Of a DNA stretch of 13,361 nucleotides, positions 1 through 7,779 are shown one piece after another. The notes below the pieces were generated by a model. The model saw only the letters and a program-made list of their open reading frames with translations. It was not told where the DNA came from and did not search any database. The stretch lies in NCBI GenBank assembly GCA_029864225.1, contig JAOTTU010000047.1, positions 1 to 13,361 on the forward strand, given 5' to 3'. Position 1 is the first letter of the stretch, and the number at the start of each line of letters is the position of its first letter. The translations under genes and the position numbers were made by a program. Source of the DNA: Gammaproteobacteria bacterium. Lineage in GTDB: Bacteria > Pseudomonadota > Gammaproteobacteria > UBA9214.

Positions 1-528
1 TGGCCGATCCTCGTCAATCTCGGGCAGGCCGGCTGTCAGCCGGGGCTCGGCGCTCACCCGTTCCGGGGCGGCAGCCGGTTCGGCCTCCTGCTGCTTGACG
101 AAGGCGAGTACATCCACCTTGGTGATTCGCCCTTCCTTGCCGCTGCCGCAGATCTGCCCGGGATCGACATTGTGATCGGCCACCAGCTTGCGTGCCGCCG
201 GCCCCATGGCGGCGCTCTGCTGCGGACTGTCAATTGCAGGAGATTCAGAGGCAGGTACAGTAGCCGGCTGCGCCTCCGGCGCATGTGCCTTGCCTGCGCT
301 GATGATGCCGATGACCTGGTCCGCGGTGACCGTTTCACCGTCGTTCATCAGGATCCGTTCCAGCACACCGTCCTCCGGGGCAGGCACTTCCAATACCACC
401 TTGTCGGTCTCGATATCGACCAGCGCCTCATCGCGCCGGATGGACTCGCCAGGCTGTTTGTGCCAGCCCACCACCACACCGTCACTGACAGATTCCGGGA
501 GTGCAGGCACCTTGACTTCGATGGTCAT
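1..528 (-). CDS. sucB: Dihydrolipoyllysine succinyltransferase (E2 of 2-oxoglutarate dehydrogenase), N-terminal part, cut by window edge
   Basis: E2 core of the 2-oxoglutarate dehydrogenase complex; it takes the succinyl group from E1 on a lipoyl arm and passes it to CoA in the cytoplasmic TCA cycle. The 176 visible residues contain a lipoyl domain (about 1-77) with the lysine motif DIETDK, the lipoylated Lys being residue 43. An Ala/Pro-rich linker (about 80-106) follows, then the peripheral-subunit-binding domain (about 107-143: AARKLVADHN and KEGRITKVDV). The catalytic acyltransferase domain lies beyond position 1. The ATG at 528 is chosen because an AAGGA Shine-Dalgarno (minus strand, 536-540) sits 7 nt upstream and the start reads MTIEVKVPALPES, typical of this family. 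It follows sucA after 43 nt on the same strand, so the two are almost surely co-transcribed. Identity is secure; only the C-terminal part is unseen. Confidence 0.96.
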   Translation of the reverse strand, partial: MTIEVKVPALPESVSDGVVVGWHKQPGESIRRDEALVDIETDKVVLEVPAPEDGVLERILMNDGETVTADQVIGIISAGKAHAPEAQPATVPASESPAIDSPQQSAAMGPAARKLVADHNVDPGQICGSGKEGRITKVDVLAFVKQQEAEPAAAPERVSAEPRLTAGLPEIDEDRP

Positions 529-571
529 CAGCTTGTCCTTGTGAGTTGTCCGTGCATATCGTTGCCGGGCA

Positions 572-3415
572 TCAGGCATCTCCTTCCGCCAGGCCCAGCG
601 CAGCGGCCACCAGCGCAGTTTGTTGTTGAGTGTGCAGACCGGGATAGCCGACGGCCGGCGCGGGCAGCGACTCGCGGCCAGTATAGTGGAGCTTGTTATC
701 CTCGCCAATCACCTCCTGGAGCTTGTGGCTCGTGGCATACCAGGCGCCCTGGTTCATGGGTTCTTCCTGGCACCAGCAGTACTCGGAGACGTTTGGATAG
801 TGCGTGAGTTCCTGGCGCAGCAGCCGCCATGGGAACGGATACAGCTGTTCGATCCGGACGATTGCGATGTGATCGAGCCCGGCCTCGCGACACCGTTCCA
901 GCAGATCGTAATAGACCTTGCCGCTGCACATGATCAGCCGGCTGATTTTTTTCCTGTCCTGCGCATCGACATCGCCGATCACCGGCATGAACTCGCCGCT
1001 GGAAAGCTCATCCAGGCTGGATGTCGCGAGCCTGTGACGTAACAGGCTTTTTGGTGACATGACGATTAACGGCTTGCGGAACGGACGCCGCATCTGGCGC
1101 CGCAACATGTGAAATGCCTGTGCCGGCGTGGTCGGCACGCAGACCTGGATATTGTGACCGGAACACATTTGCAGGAACCGCTCCAGCCTTGCCGATGAAT
1201 GCTCGGCCCCCTGGCCTTCGTAGCCATGCGGCAGGAACATGGTGAGCCCGCAGAGGCGTCCCCACTTGGCCTCACCGGAGGTGATGAACTGATCAATGAC
1301 AACCTGGGCCACATTGCAGAAATCGCCGTACTGTGCCTCCCAGATTGCCAGGCAGCCCGGATCGGCGGTAGCGTAACCATACTCGAAGGCCAGCACGGCC
1401 TCTTCCGACAGCAGCGAATCGATCACGATGAAATTAGGCTGGTGCTCGGAAAGGTTCTGCAGGGGTGTATATGTACTGCCGTCGATCTGGTTATGCAGTA
1501 CCGCGTGGCGATGGAAAAAGGTACCGCGCTCGCTATCCTCGCCGGACAGGCGAATGGGATAACCATCATGCAGCAAGGTGGCAAAGGCCAGCGCCTCGGC
1601 AAAGCCCCAGTCGACCGGCAGGGCACCCGCCGCCATCTTGCGGCGGTCATCCATGATCTTGGCAACCCGGCTGTTGAGCTCGAAACCTTCCGGCAATTGC
1701 TGCAAACGGGAGGAGAGCTCGCGCAGTTGTTCCAGGCTCACGGCCGTGTCGGCGGGAGAGTCCCACTCGTGCCCGATGTAGGGTGTCCAGTCGACACCGA
1801 TGGTATTGCCGTTATGGTTATTCGCCCGTACACCCGGGGTCACGCTCTCACCGGCATCCAGCTTGTCCCGGTATTGCATGACCATTGTGTCCGGCTCATC
1901 CGGATTGACGATGTTCATTGCGAGCAGCTTGCTCGCGTACAGCTCGCGCGTGGTCGACAATGACTTGATCTCGCGATACATCAGCGGCTGGGTCGCCGCC
2001 GGCTCATCGGCCTCGTTGTGCCCGTGCCGACGGTAGCACACCAGGTCGATCACCACGTCCTTCCTGAAGCGCATGCGGTAGTCCAGCGCCACCTGGGCCA
2101 CGTAATGGACGGCCTCGGGATCATCGCCATTCACGTGAAAGATCGGCGCATTCACCATCTTCGCGACATCCGTACAGTAGAGCGTCGAACGCGCATCCTT
2201 GGCCTGGCTGGTGGTAAAACCGATCTGGTTGTTGACCACAATGTGCACCGTGCCCTGGGTCGCGAATCCACGCAGTTCCGACATATTGAAGGTTTCCATC
2301 ACCACGCCCTGGCCTGCAAACGAGGAATCGCCATGCAGCACAACAGGTATGACATTGCAGCTTTCCTTGTCATGATAACGCTGCTGCCGCGCGCGCACCG
2401 AGCCCTGTACAACCGGCGCCACAATCTCCAGGTGGGATGGGTTGAACGCAAGCGCCAGGTGCACGCGCCCGCCCGGGGTGCTGATATCGGAGGAAAAGCC
2501 CTGGTGATACTTGACGTCACCGGTGGCAAGCAGCTCCTCGTGCCGGCCCTCGAACTCCGAGAACAGTTCGGCCGGCGACTTGCCCAGGATATTCACCAGT
2601 ACGTTGAGGCGGCCGCGATGCGACATGCCGATGACGATCTCCCGGATACCCTGTGAACCTGCACGCATGATGAGTTCGCCCATGAGGGGGATCAGGGACT
2701 CGCCGCCTTCCAGCGAAAAGCGTTTCTGGCCAACGTATTTTGCGTGCAGGTAGCGCTCGATACCCTCCGCCGCCGTCAGGCGCTCGAGCAACCAGCGGCG
2801 CGTTTCGCTGGTGTAGACGGGGTGACACTGGACGCCTTCCAGCTGCTGCTGTATCCAGCGTTTCTCAGTGGTATCGGTGATGTGCATGTATTCCGCACCG
2901 ATGGTCTCGCAATAGGTGCGGTTCAGGGAAAACAGGATTTCCTTGAGGCTGGACTCCTCCGGTCCGACCAGCGAACCGGTCTGGAACACCGTGTCAAAAT
3001 CCGCCTCTGACAAGCCGTGGTAGGCAAGTTCCAGTTCGGGGATAGGGGTCGGATCATTGCGCTGCAGGGGATCGGTTCGAGCGTGACGGTGACCCAGGAA
3101 TCGGTAGGCATTGATCAGCTGCAGTACCCGTACCTGATTCTGCTCGTGCGTCAGACGTACCCCGGTCAGGCTGGCGATACGGTGACCACGGAGACGGCCG
3201 GTCAGGCGGCTGAATTCGTCGCGAATCTCCGAATGCGGCAGGTCCACGGCAACGTGGTCGTTGATTTGTGGGAGGTTTTCGAAATAGTAGCGCCACTGCG
3301 GCGCCACGTCATCGGGGTTGTGCAGCCAGGCCTCGTACAAAGCCTCGAGGTAGGCCACGTTGCTGCCGGCCAGCAGGGAGGAACGCTGCAGCGGCTTCAT
3401 CAGCTGCTCGGTCAT
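572..3415 (-). CDS. sucA: 2-oxoglutarate dehydrogenase E1 component
   Basis: Thiamine-diphosphate-dependent E1 subunit that decarboxylates 2-oxoglutarate and succinylates the lipoyl arm of SucB. The 947-residue product is close to the usual length (about 930-950). Family motifs in order: the N-terminal E2-contact segment AYLEALYEAWLHNPDD (about 21-36), GMSHRGRLNVL (His266), NPSHLE (His328), HGDSSFAGQG (361-370), the ThDP/Mg motif NGDDPEAV (429-436) and YRRHGHNEADEP (461-472). The frame is open to residue 31 of a longer version starting at 3505. The ATG at 3415 is preferred because GAGGGG lies 9 nt upstream, the protein then begins MTEQLMKPLQ, and the promoter -35 box lies on the 3505 codon. 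No frameshift or missing motif was seen. It forms an operon with sucB just downstream. Confidence 0.98.
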   Translation of the reverse strand: MTEQLMKPLQRSSLLAGSNVAYLEALYEAWLHNPDDVAPQWRYYFENLPQINDHVAVDLPHSEIRDEFSRLTGRLRGHRIASLTGVRLTHEQNQVRVLQLINAYRFLGHRHARTDPLQRNDPTPIPELELAYHGLSEADFDTVFQTGSLVGPEESSLKEILFSLNRTYCETIGAEYMHITDTTEKRWIQQQLEGVQCHPVYTSETRRWLLERLTAAEGIERYLHAKYVGQKRFSLEGGESLIPLMGELIMRAGSQGIREIVIGMSHRGRLNVLVNILGKSPAELFSEFEGRHEELLATGDVKYHQGFSSDISTPGGRVHLALAFNPSHLEIVAPVVQGSVRARQQRYHDKESCNVIPVVLHGDSSFAGQGVVMETFNMSELRGFATQGTVHIVVNNQIGFTTSQAKDARSTLYCTDVAKMVNAPIFHVNGDDPEAVHYVAQVALDYRMRFRKDVVIDLVCYRRHGHNEADEPAATQPLMYREIKSLSTTRELYASKLLAMNIVNPDEPDTMVMQYRDKLDAGESVTPGVRANNHNGNTIGVDWTPYIGHEWDSPADTAVSLEQLRELSSRLQQLPEGFELNSRVAKIMDDRRKMAAGALPVDWGFAEALAFATLLHDGYPIRLSGEDSERGTFFHRHAVLHNQIDGSTYTPLQNLSEHQPNFIVIDSLLSEEAVLAFEYGYATADPGCLAIWEAQYGDFCNVAQVVIDQFITSGEAKWGRLCGLTMFLPHGYEGQGAEHSSARLERFLQMCSGHNIQVCVPTTPAQAFHMLRRQMRRPFRKPLIVMSPKSLLRHRLATSSLDELSSGEFMPVIGDVDAQDRKKISRLIMCSGKVYYDLLERCREAGLDHIAIVRIEQLYPFPWRLLRQELTHYPNVSEYCWCQEEPMNQGAWYATSHKLQEVIGEDNKLHYTGRESLPAPAVGYPGLHTQQQTALVAAALGLAEGDA

Positions 3416-3476
3416 TGATAAATTCCCCTCGTATTTATCATCAGCCTGTGTAGTGCTCGCCCACGTTGCAGACCAT

Positions 3477-3505
3477 ATATAAAGATTAGCGTTAGTGCCA
3501 GCCAA
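3477..3505 (-). promoter_or_regulatory. Sigma-70-type promoter of sucAB
   Basis: On the minus strand TTGGCT (3500-3505) is followed after exactly 17 nt by TTATAT (3477-3482). Transcription would start near 3470, leaving a leader of about 55 nt before the sucA ATG at 3415. The match is 4 of 6 to each consensus hexamer with ideal spacing. This is read by eye, with no experimental support. Confidence 0.5.
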
Positions 3506-3540
3506 ACCTTTAGCAGGGCGTGGCCGGCGTTTGTTGGTCG

Positions 3541-3650
3541 GGTATCGCGGTCACGGGACCGCTCCTACAGGGCCAGGCGATATTTGTAGGAGCGCCGGCC
3601 TTCGGCGCGATTGTTGATTGGGGTATCGCGGTCACGGGACCGCTCCTAAA
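3541..3650. repeat. Cluster of three REP-type palindromes in alternating orientation
   Basis: Three copies of the GTAGGAGCG-type repeat. Copy 1 (3541-3568) and copy 3 (3622-3648) point to the minus strand and share 27 identical bases; each has the stem GCGGTC/GACCGC with a 4-nt loop, followed by CGCTCCTA. Copy 2 (3583-3610) points the other way, with stem GCGCCG/CGGCGC. Single-orientation relatives occur at 11306, 11380, 12238 and 13070. Elements of this kind are common in gammaproteobacterial intergenic DNA and are mobilised by RAYT-type transposases; none is encoded here. The cluster lies between divergent sucA and the export-like operon. Confidence 0.85.
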
Positions 3651-3689
3651 AATGCTCCCTCCCGGGTGACTACCAGCACTCGCCTATAA

Positions 3690-3846
3690 AGACTGTGGAA
3701 TCAGTTTCCTCTGCCGATATGCAAAGGGATATCCGGTAAAACGGGTGGTACCCATGGATGCCGGAGGGCACCGGGTAGCGTCCTGCCCCGTCCTGGACAG
3801 GACCGGCATGCCGACAGGCAAAAAAAGCTGGAAATATATATATTAC
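3690..3846 (+). promoter_or_regulatory. Candidate structured 5' leader with mutually exclusive folds
   Basis: GC-rich stretch before the first gene of the plus-strand operon. Fold A: ATGCCGG (3758-3764) pairs with CCGGCAT (3803-3809), closing a junction with GGGCA/TGCCC (3766-3770/3784-3788) and TCCT/AGGA (3791-3794/3799-3802). Fold B: TCCGG (3732-3736) pairs with CCGGA (3761-3765) around GGGT/ACCC (3743-3746/3750-3753); it uses bases needed by fold A. A direct repeat CGTCCTG (3779-3785 and 3789-3795) gives AGGAC two possible partners. No known riboswitch class is recognised and no convincing promoter hexamers were found upstream, so a transcribed leader is inferred. Confidence 0.3.
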
Positions 3847-3852
3847 AAGGAG
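3847..3852 (+). promoter_or_regulatory. Strong Shine-Dalgarno that fixes the GTG start at 3861
   Basis: AAGGAG lies 8 nt before the GTG at 3861, in an AT-rich, probably unstructured stretch. It supports a GTG start over later ATGs in the frame. Confidence 0.8.
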
Positions 3853-3860
3853 TTGAAACA

Positions 3861-5627
3861 GTGGAAGTACTGGCACAATCCTGGCTGGACCAGCAATGCA
3901 AGCTCATCCAGGGCGTGACAAGCGGCGTCCTGATGCTGGGTGTCCCGGAGAACGGCTCGTTCTCCCCGGTGGCCTGCTGGCCGGAAGGCAGCACCACCTC
4001 CACGACCCTGCTGGCCATCGCCACGACGGCCATGGAGAAGAAACAGGGCGTCGTCACCAGCATGCCCGATAAGAGTGTGGCCCCACAGCGCCAGATCGAC
4101 ACTATCGGCTATCCGCTGGTCATCAAGGACCAGCTGATCGGAATCGTCGCCCTGGAAATCGACAACCTGCCCGAGGCCAGTCGCCGCTCGGTGACGCATT
4201 TGCTCAGGCTGGGTACGGTCTGGCTGGAGATGCTGATCGACCAGCATACCACCACGGACAAGCAGAACCTGATCACGGTGCTTGAGATGGTCGCGCTCAG
4301 CTTAGAGCATGAGCGCTTCCAGGTCGCGGCCACGGCGCTGGCGACCGAACTGGCCATGCGCATGGACTGCAACCGCGCCACTTTCGGCTTTCTGCGTGGC
4401 GAACGCATTCAGCTCCAGGCCATGTCGCACAGCGCCCGCATCGACACCAGGACCAACCTTGCCAGGGGCATTGCCGCGGCGATGGAAGAAGCCATCGACC
4501 AGGACACGGCCATTGCCTTCCCGGTCAGCCAGGAAAAATCCGTCAACATTACCCGTGCCCACGAGGAACTGGTGCGCCAGCACGGCAATGGCGCGATCTG
4601 CACCATTCCCCTGGTCGACAATGGCGCAATCATCGGCGCCCTCACCCTGGAGCGCAGCGGTGATCAGCCCTTCGCTATACAGACCATCGAACTGTTCAAA
4701 CAAATAGGCACCATGATCGGCCCGGCCCTGGAACTCAAGCGTCGCGACGACCGCTGGCTGATCAGCAAGGCGGGCGAGTCCATGCGCTCGATGCTCGGCA
4801 AGCTGCTGGGCCCGCGCCACATCACCCTGAAACTTGCCACCATCGCCGCGCTCTCTCTGGCCGGCTTTATGACCGTGACCGACGGCAATTATCGGGTCAC
4901 CGCCGACACCGCACTGGAAGGCCAGGTACAGCGAGCCGTGGTTGCACCCATTGACGGTTACATCAACAACTCCGACATCCGTGCCGGTGACATCGTGCAC
5001 ACCGGCCAGCTGATGGGTGAACTCGACGACAAGGACCTGAAGCTGGAATACGATAAACTGAGCAGCGAAAAGAACCAGTACATCCGCGAGCAGCGCAGCG
5101 CGATGGCCGCACATAAGCGCGCCGAGTCCTCGATACTCAGCGCCCAGATCGATCAGGTCAGCGCCCAGCTCCGCCTGATCGAGGAACAGCTTGAACGCAT
5201 GCACATCGTCTCACCGTTCGACGGCGTGGTAGTGAGCGGCGATCTCAGCCAGTCGCTGGGCTCCCCGGTCGAACGCGGCGATGTCCTGTTCGAAGTGGCG
5301 CCACTGGATGCCTACCGGGTGGTGCTCAAGGTCAATGAAAACGATATCCAGGAGATAGACGTTGGCCAGACCGGGAAACTGCGGCTCTCCGGCATGCCCG
5401 GCGAGACACTGCCGTTCGTGATCGAGAAGATCACCCCGGTCTCTGAGGCCAGCGAGGGAAGCAACTTCTTCCGGGTCGAGGCACGTCTCGAGTCCGAACC
5501 CGCGCAACTGCGCCCCGGCATGGAGGGTGTCGCCAAGGTCGAGATCGGGGAACGCAAGCTGGCCTGGATCTGGACCCACAAAATGATCGACTGGCTGCGC
5601 CTGTGGACCTGGTCTTGGTGGTCGTAG
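3861..5627 (+). CDS. Tandem-GAF, membrane-anchored HlyD-like adaptor protein
   Basis: 588 residues with an unusual architecture. Residues about 1-130 and 150-295 look like two GAF-type sensor domains. A single transmembrane helix follows (about 321-339, TLKLATIAALSLAGFM), then a HlyD/biotinyl-lipoyl-like adaptor: a half-motif around VVAPIDGYINN, a coiled-coil hairpin, the second half-motif HIVSPFDGVVVSGD, and a beta-barrel region. The topology would put the GAF domains in the cytoplasm and the adaptor in the periplasm. The extreme C-terminus is tryptophan-rich, with seven Trp in the last 23 residues (WIWTHKMIDWLRLWTWSWW). The next gene starts 4 nt after the stop, implying translational coupling and a joint complex. 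HlyD-like proteins normally link an inner-membrane exporter to an outer-membrane channel; the fused GAF pair suggests ligand or signal control, but no ligand can be named. Domain calls are by eye: HlyD part firm, GAF calls good, function open. Confidence 0.85.
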   Translation: MEVLAQSWLDQQCKLIQGVTSGVLMLGVPENGSFSPVACWPEGSTTSTTLLAIATTAMEKKQGVVTSMPDKSVAPQRQIDTIGYPLVIKDQLIGIVALEIDNLPEASRRSVTHLLRLGTVWLEMLIDQHTTTDKQNLITVLEMVALSLEHERFQVAATALATELAMRMDCNRATFGFLRGERIQLQAMSHSARIDTRTNLARGIAAAMEEAIDQDTAIAFPVSQEKSVNITRAHEELVRQHGNGAICTIPLVDNGAIIGALTLERSGDQPFAIQTIELFKQIGTMIGPALELKRRDDRWLISKAGESMRSMLGKLLGPRHITLKLATIAALSLAGFMTVTDGNYRVTADTALEGQVQRAVVAPIDGYINNSDIRAGDIVHTGQLMGELDDKDLKLEYDKLSSEKNQYIREQRSAMAAHKRAESSILSAQIDQVSAQLRLIEEQLERMHIVSPFDGVVVSGDLSQSLGSPVERGDVLFEVAPLDAYRVVLKVNENDIQEIDVGQTGKLRLSGMPGETLPFVIEKITPVSEASEGSNFFRVEARLESEPAQLRPGMEGVAKVEIGERKLAWIWTHKMIDWLRLWTWSWWS

Positions 5628-5631
5628 ATTT

Positions 5632-7779
5632 ATGACCGAATCACTCTACAGCCCGCTCTGGTACCGGATCGCGGACCTGAAACCGCGGCTGCGTGATCAC
5701 ATTCAGGTGCACCGCCACCACTACCGCGAAGAGCGCTGGTACATCCTGCAGGACAAGGCTACCGGCAGCTATTACCGCTTCAGCCCAGGCGTGTATTTCC
5801 TGATCGGCCTGATGAACGGCCAGCGCAGCGTTAACATAATCTGGGAAAAAGCCATCGAGCACCTTGGTGATAGCGCCCCGACCCAGGACCAGACCATGCA
5901 GTTGCTGGGACAGCTGCACGCGGCCGATGCCCTGCAGGGTGACATCCCGCCGGACTGTCTCGAAGTGTTCCGGCGCCACCAGGAAAAGCAACGCACCCAG
6001 TGGAAACAGCGCCTGCTGAGTCCGATGTCGCTACGCATTCCCCTGTGCGACCCGGAAAACTTCCTCAGGCGCTGGCAACACCTGGTCCGGCCGTTGTTTA
6101 CCCGGACCGCTCTCGCACTCTGGCTGGTCATCGTGATCAGCGCGCTGGCGCTGGCGGGTCAGCACTGGTCGGCGATCACGGAGAACCTGGTGGACCGGGT
6201 GCTGGCGCCCCATAACCTGGTGTTGTTGTGGCTCACCTACCCGCTGGTCAAGCTCCTGCACGAACTGGGACACGCCTTCGCCACCCGGGTCTGGGGCGGC
6301 GAGGTCCATGAAATGGGCATCATGTTCCTGGTGCTCATGCCCATTCCCTACGTCGATGCATCGGCCGCGACGGCCTTCGATGACAAGCGCAAGCGCATGG
6401 CGGTCGCCTCCGCCGGCATGATTGTCGAACTGCTGCTCGCGGCACTGGCGCTGTTCGTCTGGATCAATGTCGAATCGGGTATTGTCAGCGCCGTGGCCTA
6501 CAACATTATGCTGATCGGCAGTCTCTCGACCCTAATATTCAACGGCAACCCGCTGCTGCGCTTTGACGGCTACTACGTGCTGGCCGACGCCATCGAAACC
6601 CCCAACCTCGGCAATCGTGCCAATCGCCATATCGGCTACCTGATCCAGCGCTACCTGTTCGGTGTCGAAGGCATCGAATCACCCGCCACGGCGCGCGGCG
6701 AAGCGACCTGGTTCGTGTTCTACGGACTGGCTGCCTTCGCCTACCGCATGTCGATCATGTTCGCGATCCTGCTCTATGTTGCCGGAAAATTTTTCGTGGT
6801 CGGCGTGCTGCTGGCTATCTGGGCCGGGGTAATGCAGATCGTGCTACCACTGGCAAAACATACCATTTACCTGTTCCGCAACCCGCGCCTGCGCCAGCGG
6901 CGGTTCCGTGCCGTCGGCACCAGCTGCGCACTGGTCGCGCTGACGGCCTGGCTGGTGTTCTTCATGGAGGTGCCGCTGTCGACGCGTACCGAGGGCGTGG
7001 TCTGGCTGCCCGAGCAATCACGCCTGCGCACCGGCAGCGACTGTTTCATCACCCGGCTGCTGGTCGAGCCGGGCACCCGGGTCGCCAAGGACGAAGTGGT
7101 CATGAGCTGCGAGGACCCGATGCTGGCGTCCCGTGTGGATCTGCACGAGGCCCGTCTGCGTGAACTGAAGGCGCGCCACAGCTACGAACGGATCGGTGAC
7201 TACGTCAAGTCCGAGGGCCTGCGTGAGGAAGTCGAGACCGCCGAATCCGAACTCACGCAGGCACGTCAGGAACTCGAGGCCCTGGAAATCCGCAGCCCCG
7301 GAAACGGCCGGCTGATAGTTCCGGACGCAAGCGACCTGCCCGGCCAGTTCCGCAAAAAGGGCAGCATCGTGGCCTATGTCATGAACGGCACGCAGCCCGG
7401 CGTCCGGGTGGTGGTTCCACAGACCGATATCGCCCTGGTCCGGCAGCGCACCGGGGATGTCGAGGTGCGGCTATCCGGGCGAATCAGGGAAATCATTGGC
7501 GCCGAGATCGAACGTGAAGTCCCGGCCGCCTCGAATGCCCTGCCGAGCAGCGCACTCGGTACCCGCGGTGGCGGCAATATTGCTGTCGATCCCATGGACG
7601 AGGACGGCCTCAAGTCCATCGACAATGTATTCCAGTTCGAGCTGAAACTCGCGGACGCAACTCAAGTAGACCATTTCGGCCAGCGCGTCCATGTGCGCTT
7701 CGATCATGGCGGTGAACCGCTGGCCGCCCAGTGGGGCCGTTCCCTGCGCCAGCTGTTCATGAGGGAGTTCGGTGTTTAG
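5632..7779 (+). CDS. PqqD-like / M50 site-2-protease-like membrane protein with HlyD-like C-terminal domain
   Basis: 715 residues. Residues about 15-105 resemble a PqqD-type winged-helix peptide-binding domain (YILQDKATGSYYRFSP, then a Leu-rich helix pair). The membrane core (about 160-450) carries the M50 zinc site: HELGH at 210-214 (His210, Glu211, His214) and the second motif NPLLRFDGYY, with Asp312 as likely third ligand. Several hydrophobic helices surround both. From about 450 a periplasmic HlyD-like region begins, with TRTEGVVWLPEQ, a short coiled coil (HEARLRELKAR ... ELTQARQELEALE) and IRSPGNGRLIVPD. M50 enzymes cut substrates within or near the membrane; here all metal ligands are present, so activity is plausible. 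The start lies 4 nt after the previous stop and no strong Shine-Dalgarno is seen, consistent with coupling; its 3' end overlaps the next gene by 8 nt. Probably the membrane core of the complex made by this operon. Substrate unknown. Confidence 0.88.
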   Translation: MTESLYSPLWYRIADLKPRLRDHIQVHRHHYREERWYILQDKATGSYYRFSPGVYFLIGLMNGQRSVNIIWEKAIEHLGDSAPTQDQTMQLLGQLHAADALQGDIPPDCLEVFRRHQEKQRTQWKQRLLSPMSLRIPLCDPENFLRRWQHLVRPLFTRTALALWLVIVISALALAGQHWSAITENLVDRVLAPHNLVLLWLTYPLVKLLHELGHAFATRVWGGEVHEMGIMFLVLMPIPYVDASAATAFDDKRKRMAVASAGMIVELLLAALALFVWINVESGIVSAVAYNIMLIGSLSTLIFNGNPLLRFDGYYVLADAIETPNLGNRANRHIGYLIQRYLFGVEGIESPATARGEATWFVFYGLAAFAYRMSIMFAILLYVAGKFFVVGVLLAIWAGVMQIVLPLAKHTIYLFRNPRLRQRRFRAVGTSCALVALTAWLVFFMEVPLSTRTEGVVWLPEQSRLRTGSDCFITRLLVEPGTRVAKDEVVMSCEDPMLASRVDLHEARLRELKARHSYERIGDYVKSEGLREEVETAESELTQARQELEALEIRSPGNGRLIVPDASDLPGQFRKKGSIVAYVMNGTQPGVRVVVPQTDIALVRQRTGDVEVRLSGRIREIIGAEIEREVPAASNALPSSALGTRGGGNIAVDPMDEDGLKSIDNVFQFELKLADATQVDHFGQRVHVRFDHGGEPLAAQWGRSLRQLFMREFGV

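Noticed and set aside
3416..3505. Thirty-residue N-terminal extension of SucA
   Set aside because: It lies over the promoter, lacks a ribosome binding site and is not like the family; the ATG at 3415 has a good Shine-Dalgarno.
3690..3810. Possible cyclic-di-GMP-I riboswitch (CAAAG and GGTAGCG elements)
   Set aside because: The GGCAAACC-like strand, the tetraloop hairpin and its receptor arrangement are missing, and the 3' part does not pair as required. The resemblance is limited to short strings.
3801..3830. Intrinsic terminator at GCC-GACA-GGC next to seven A
   Set aside because: On the plus strand the hairpin is followed by A, not T; on the minus strand the T-run comes before the hairpin, so neither direction works.
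3670..4247. Minus-strand frames opposite the start of the GAF-HlyD gene
   Set aside because: They are open only because of codon bias on the plus strand, have no family features, and one crosses the leader.
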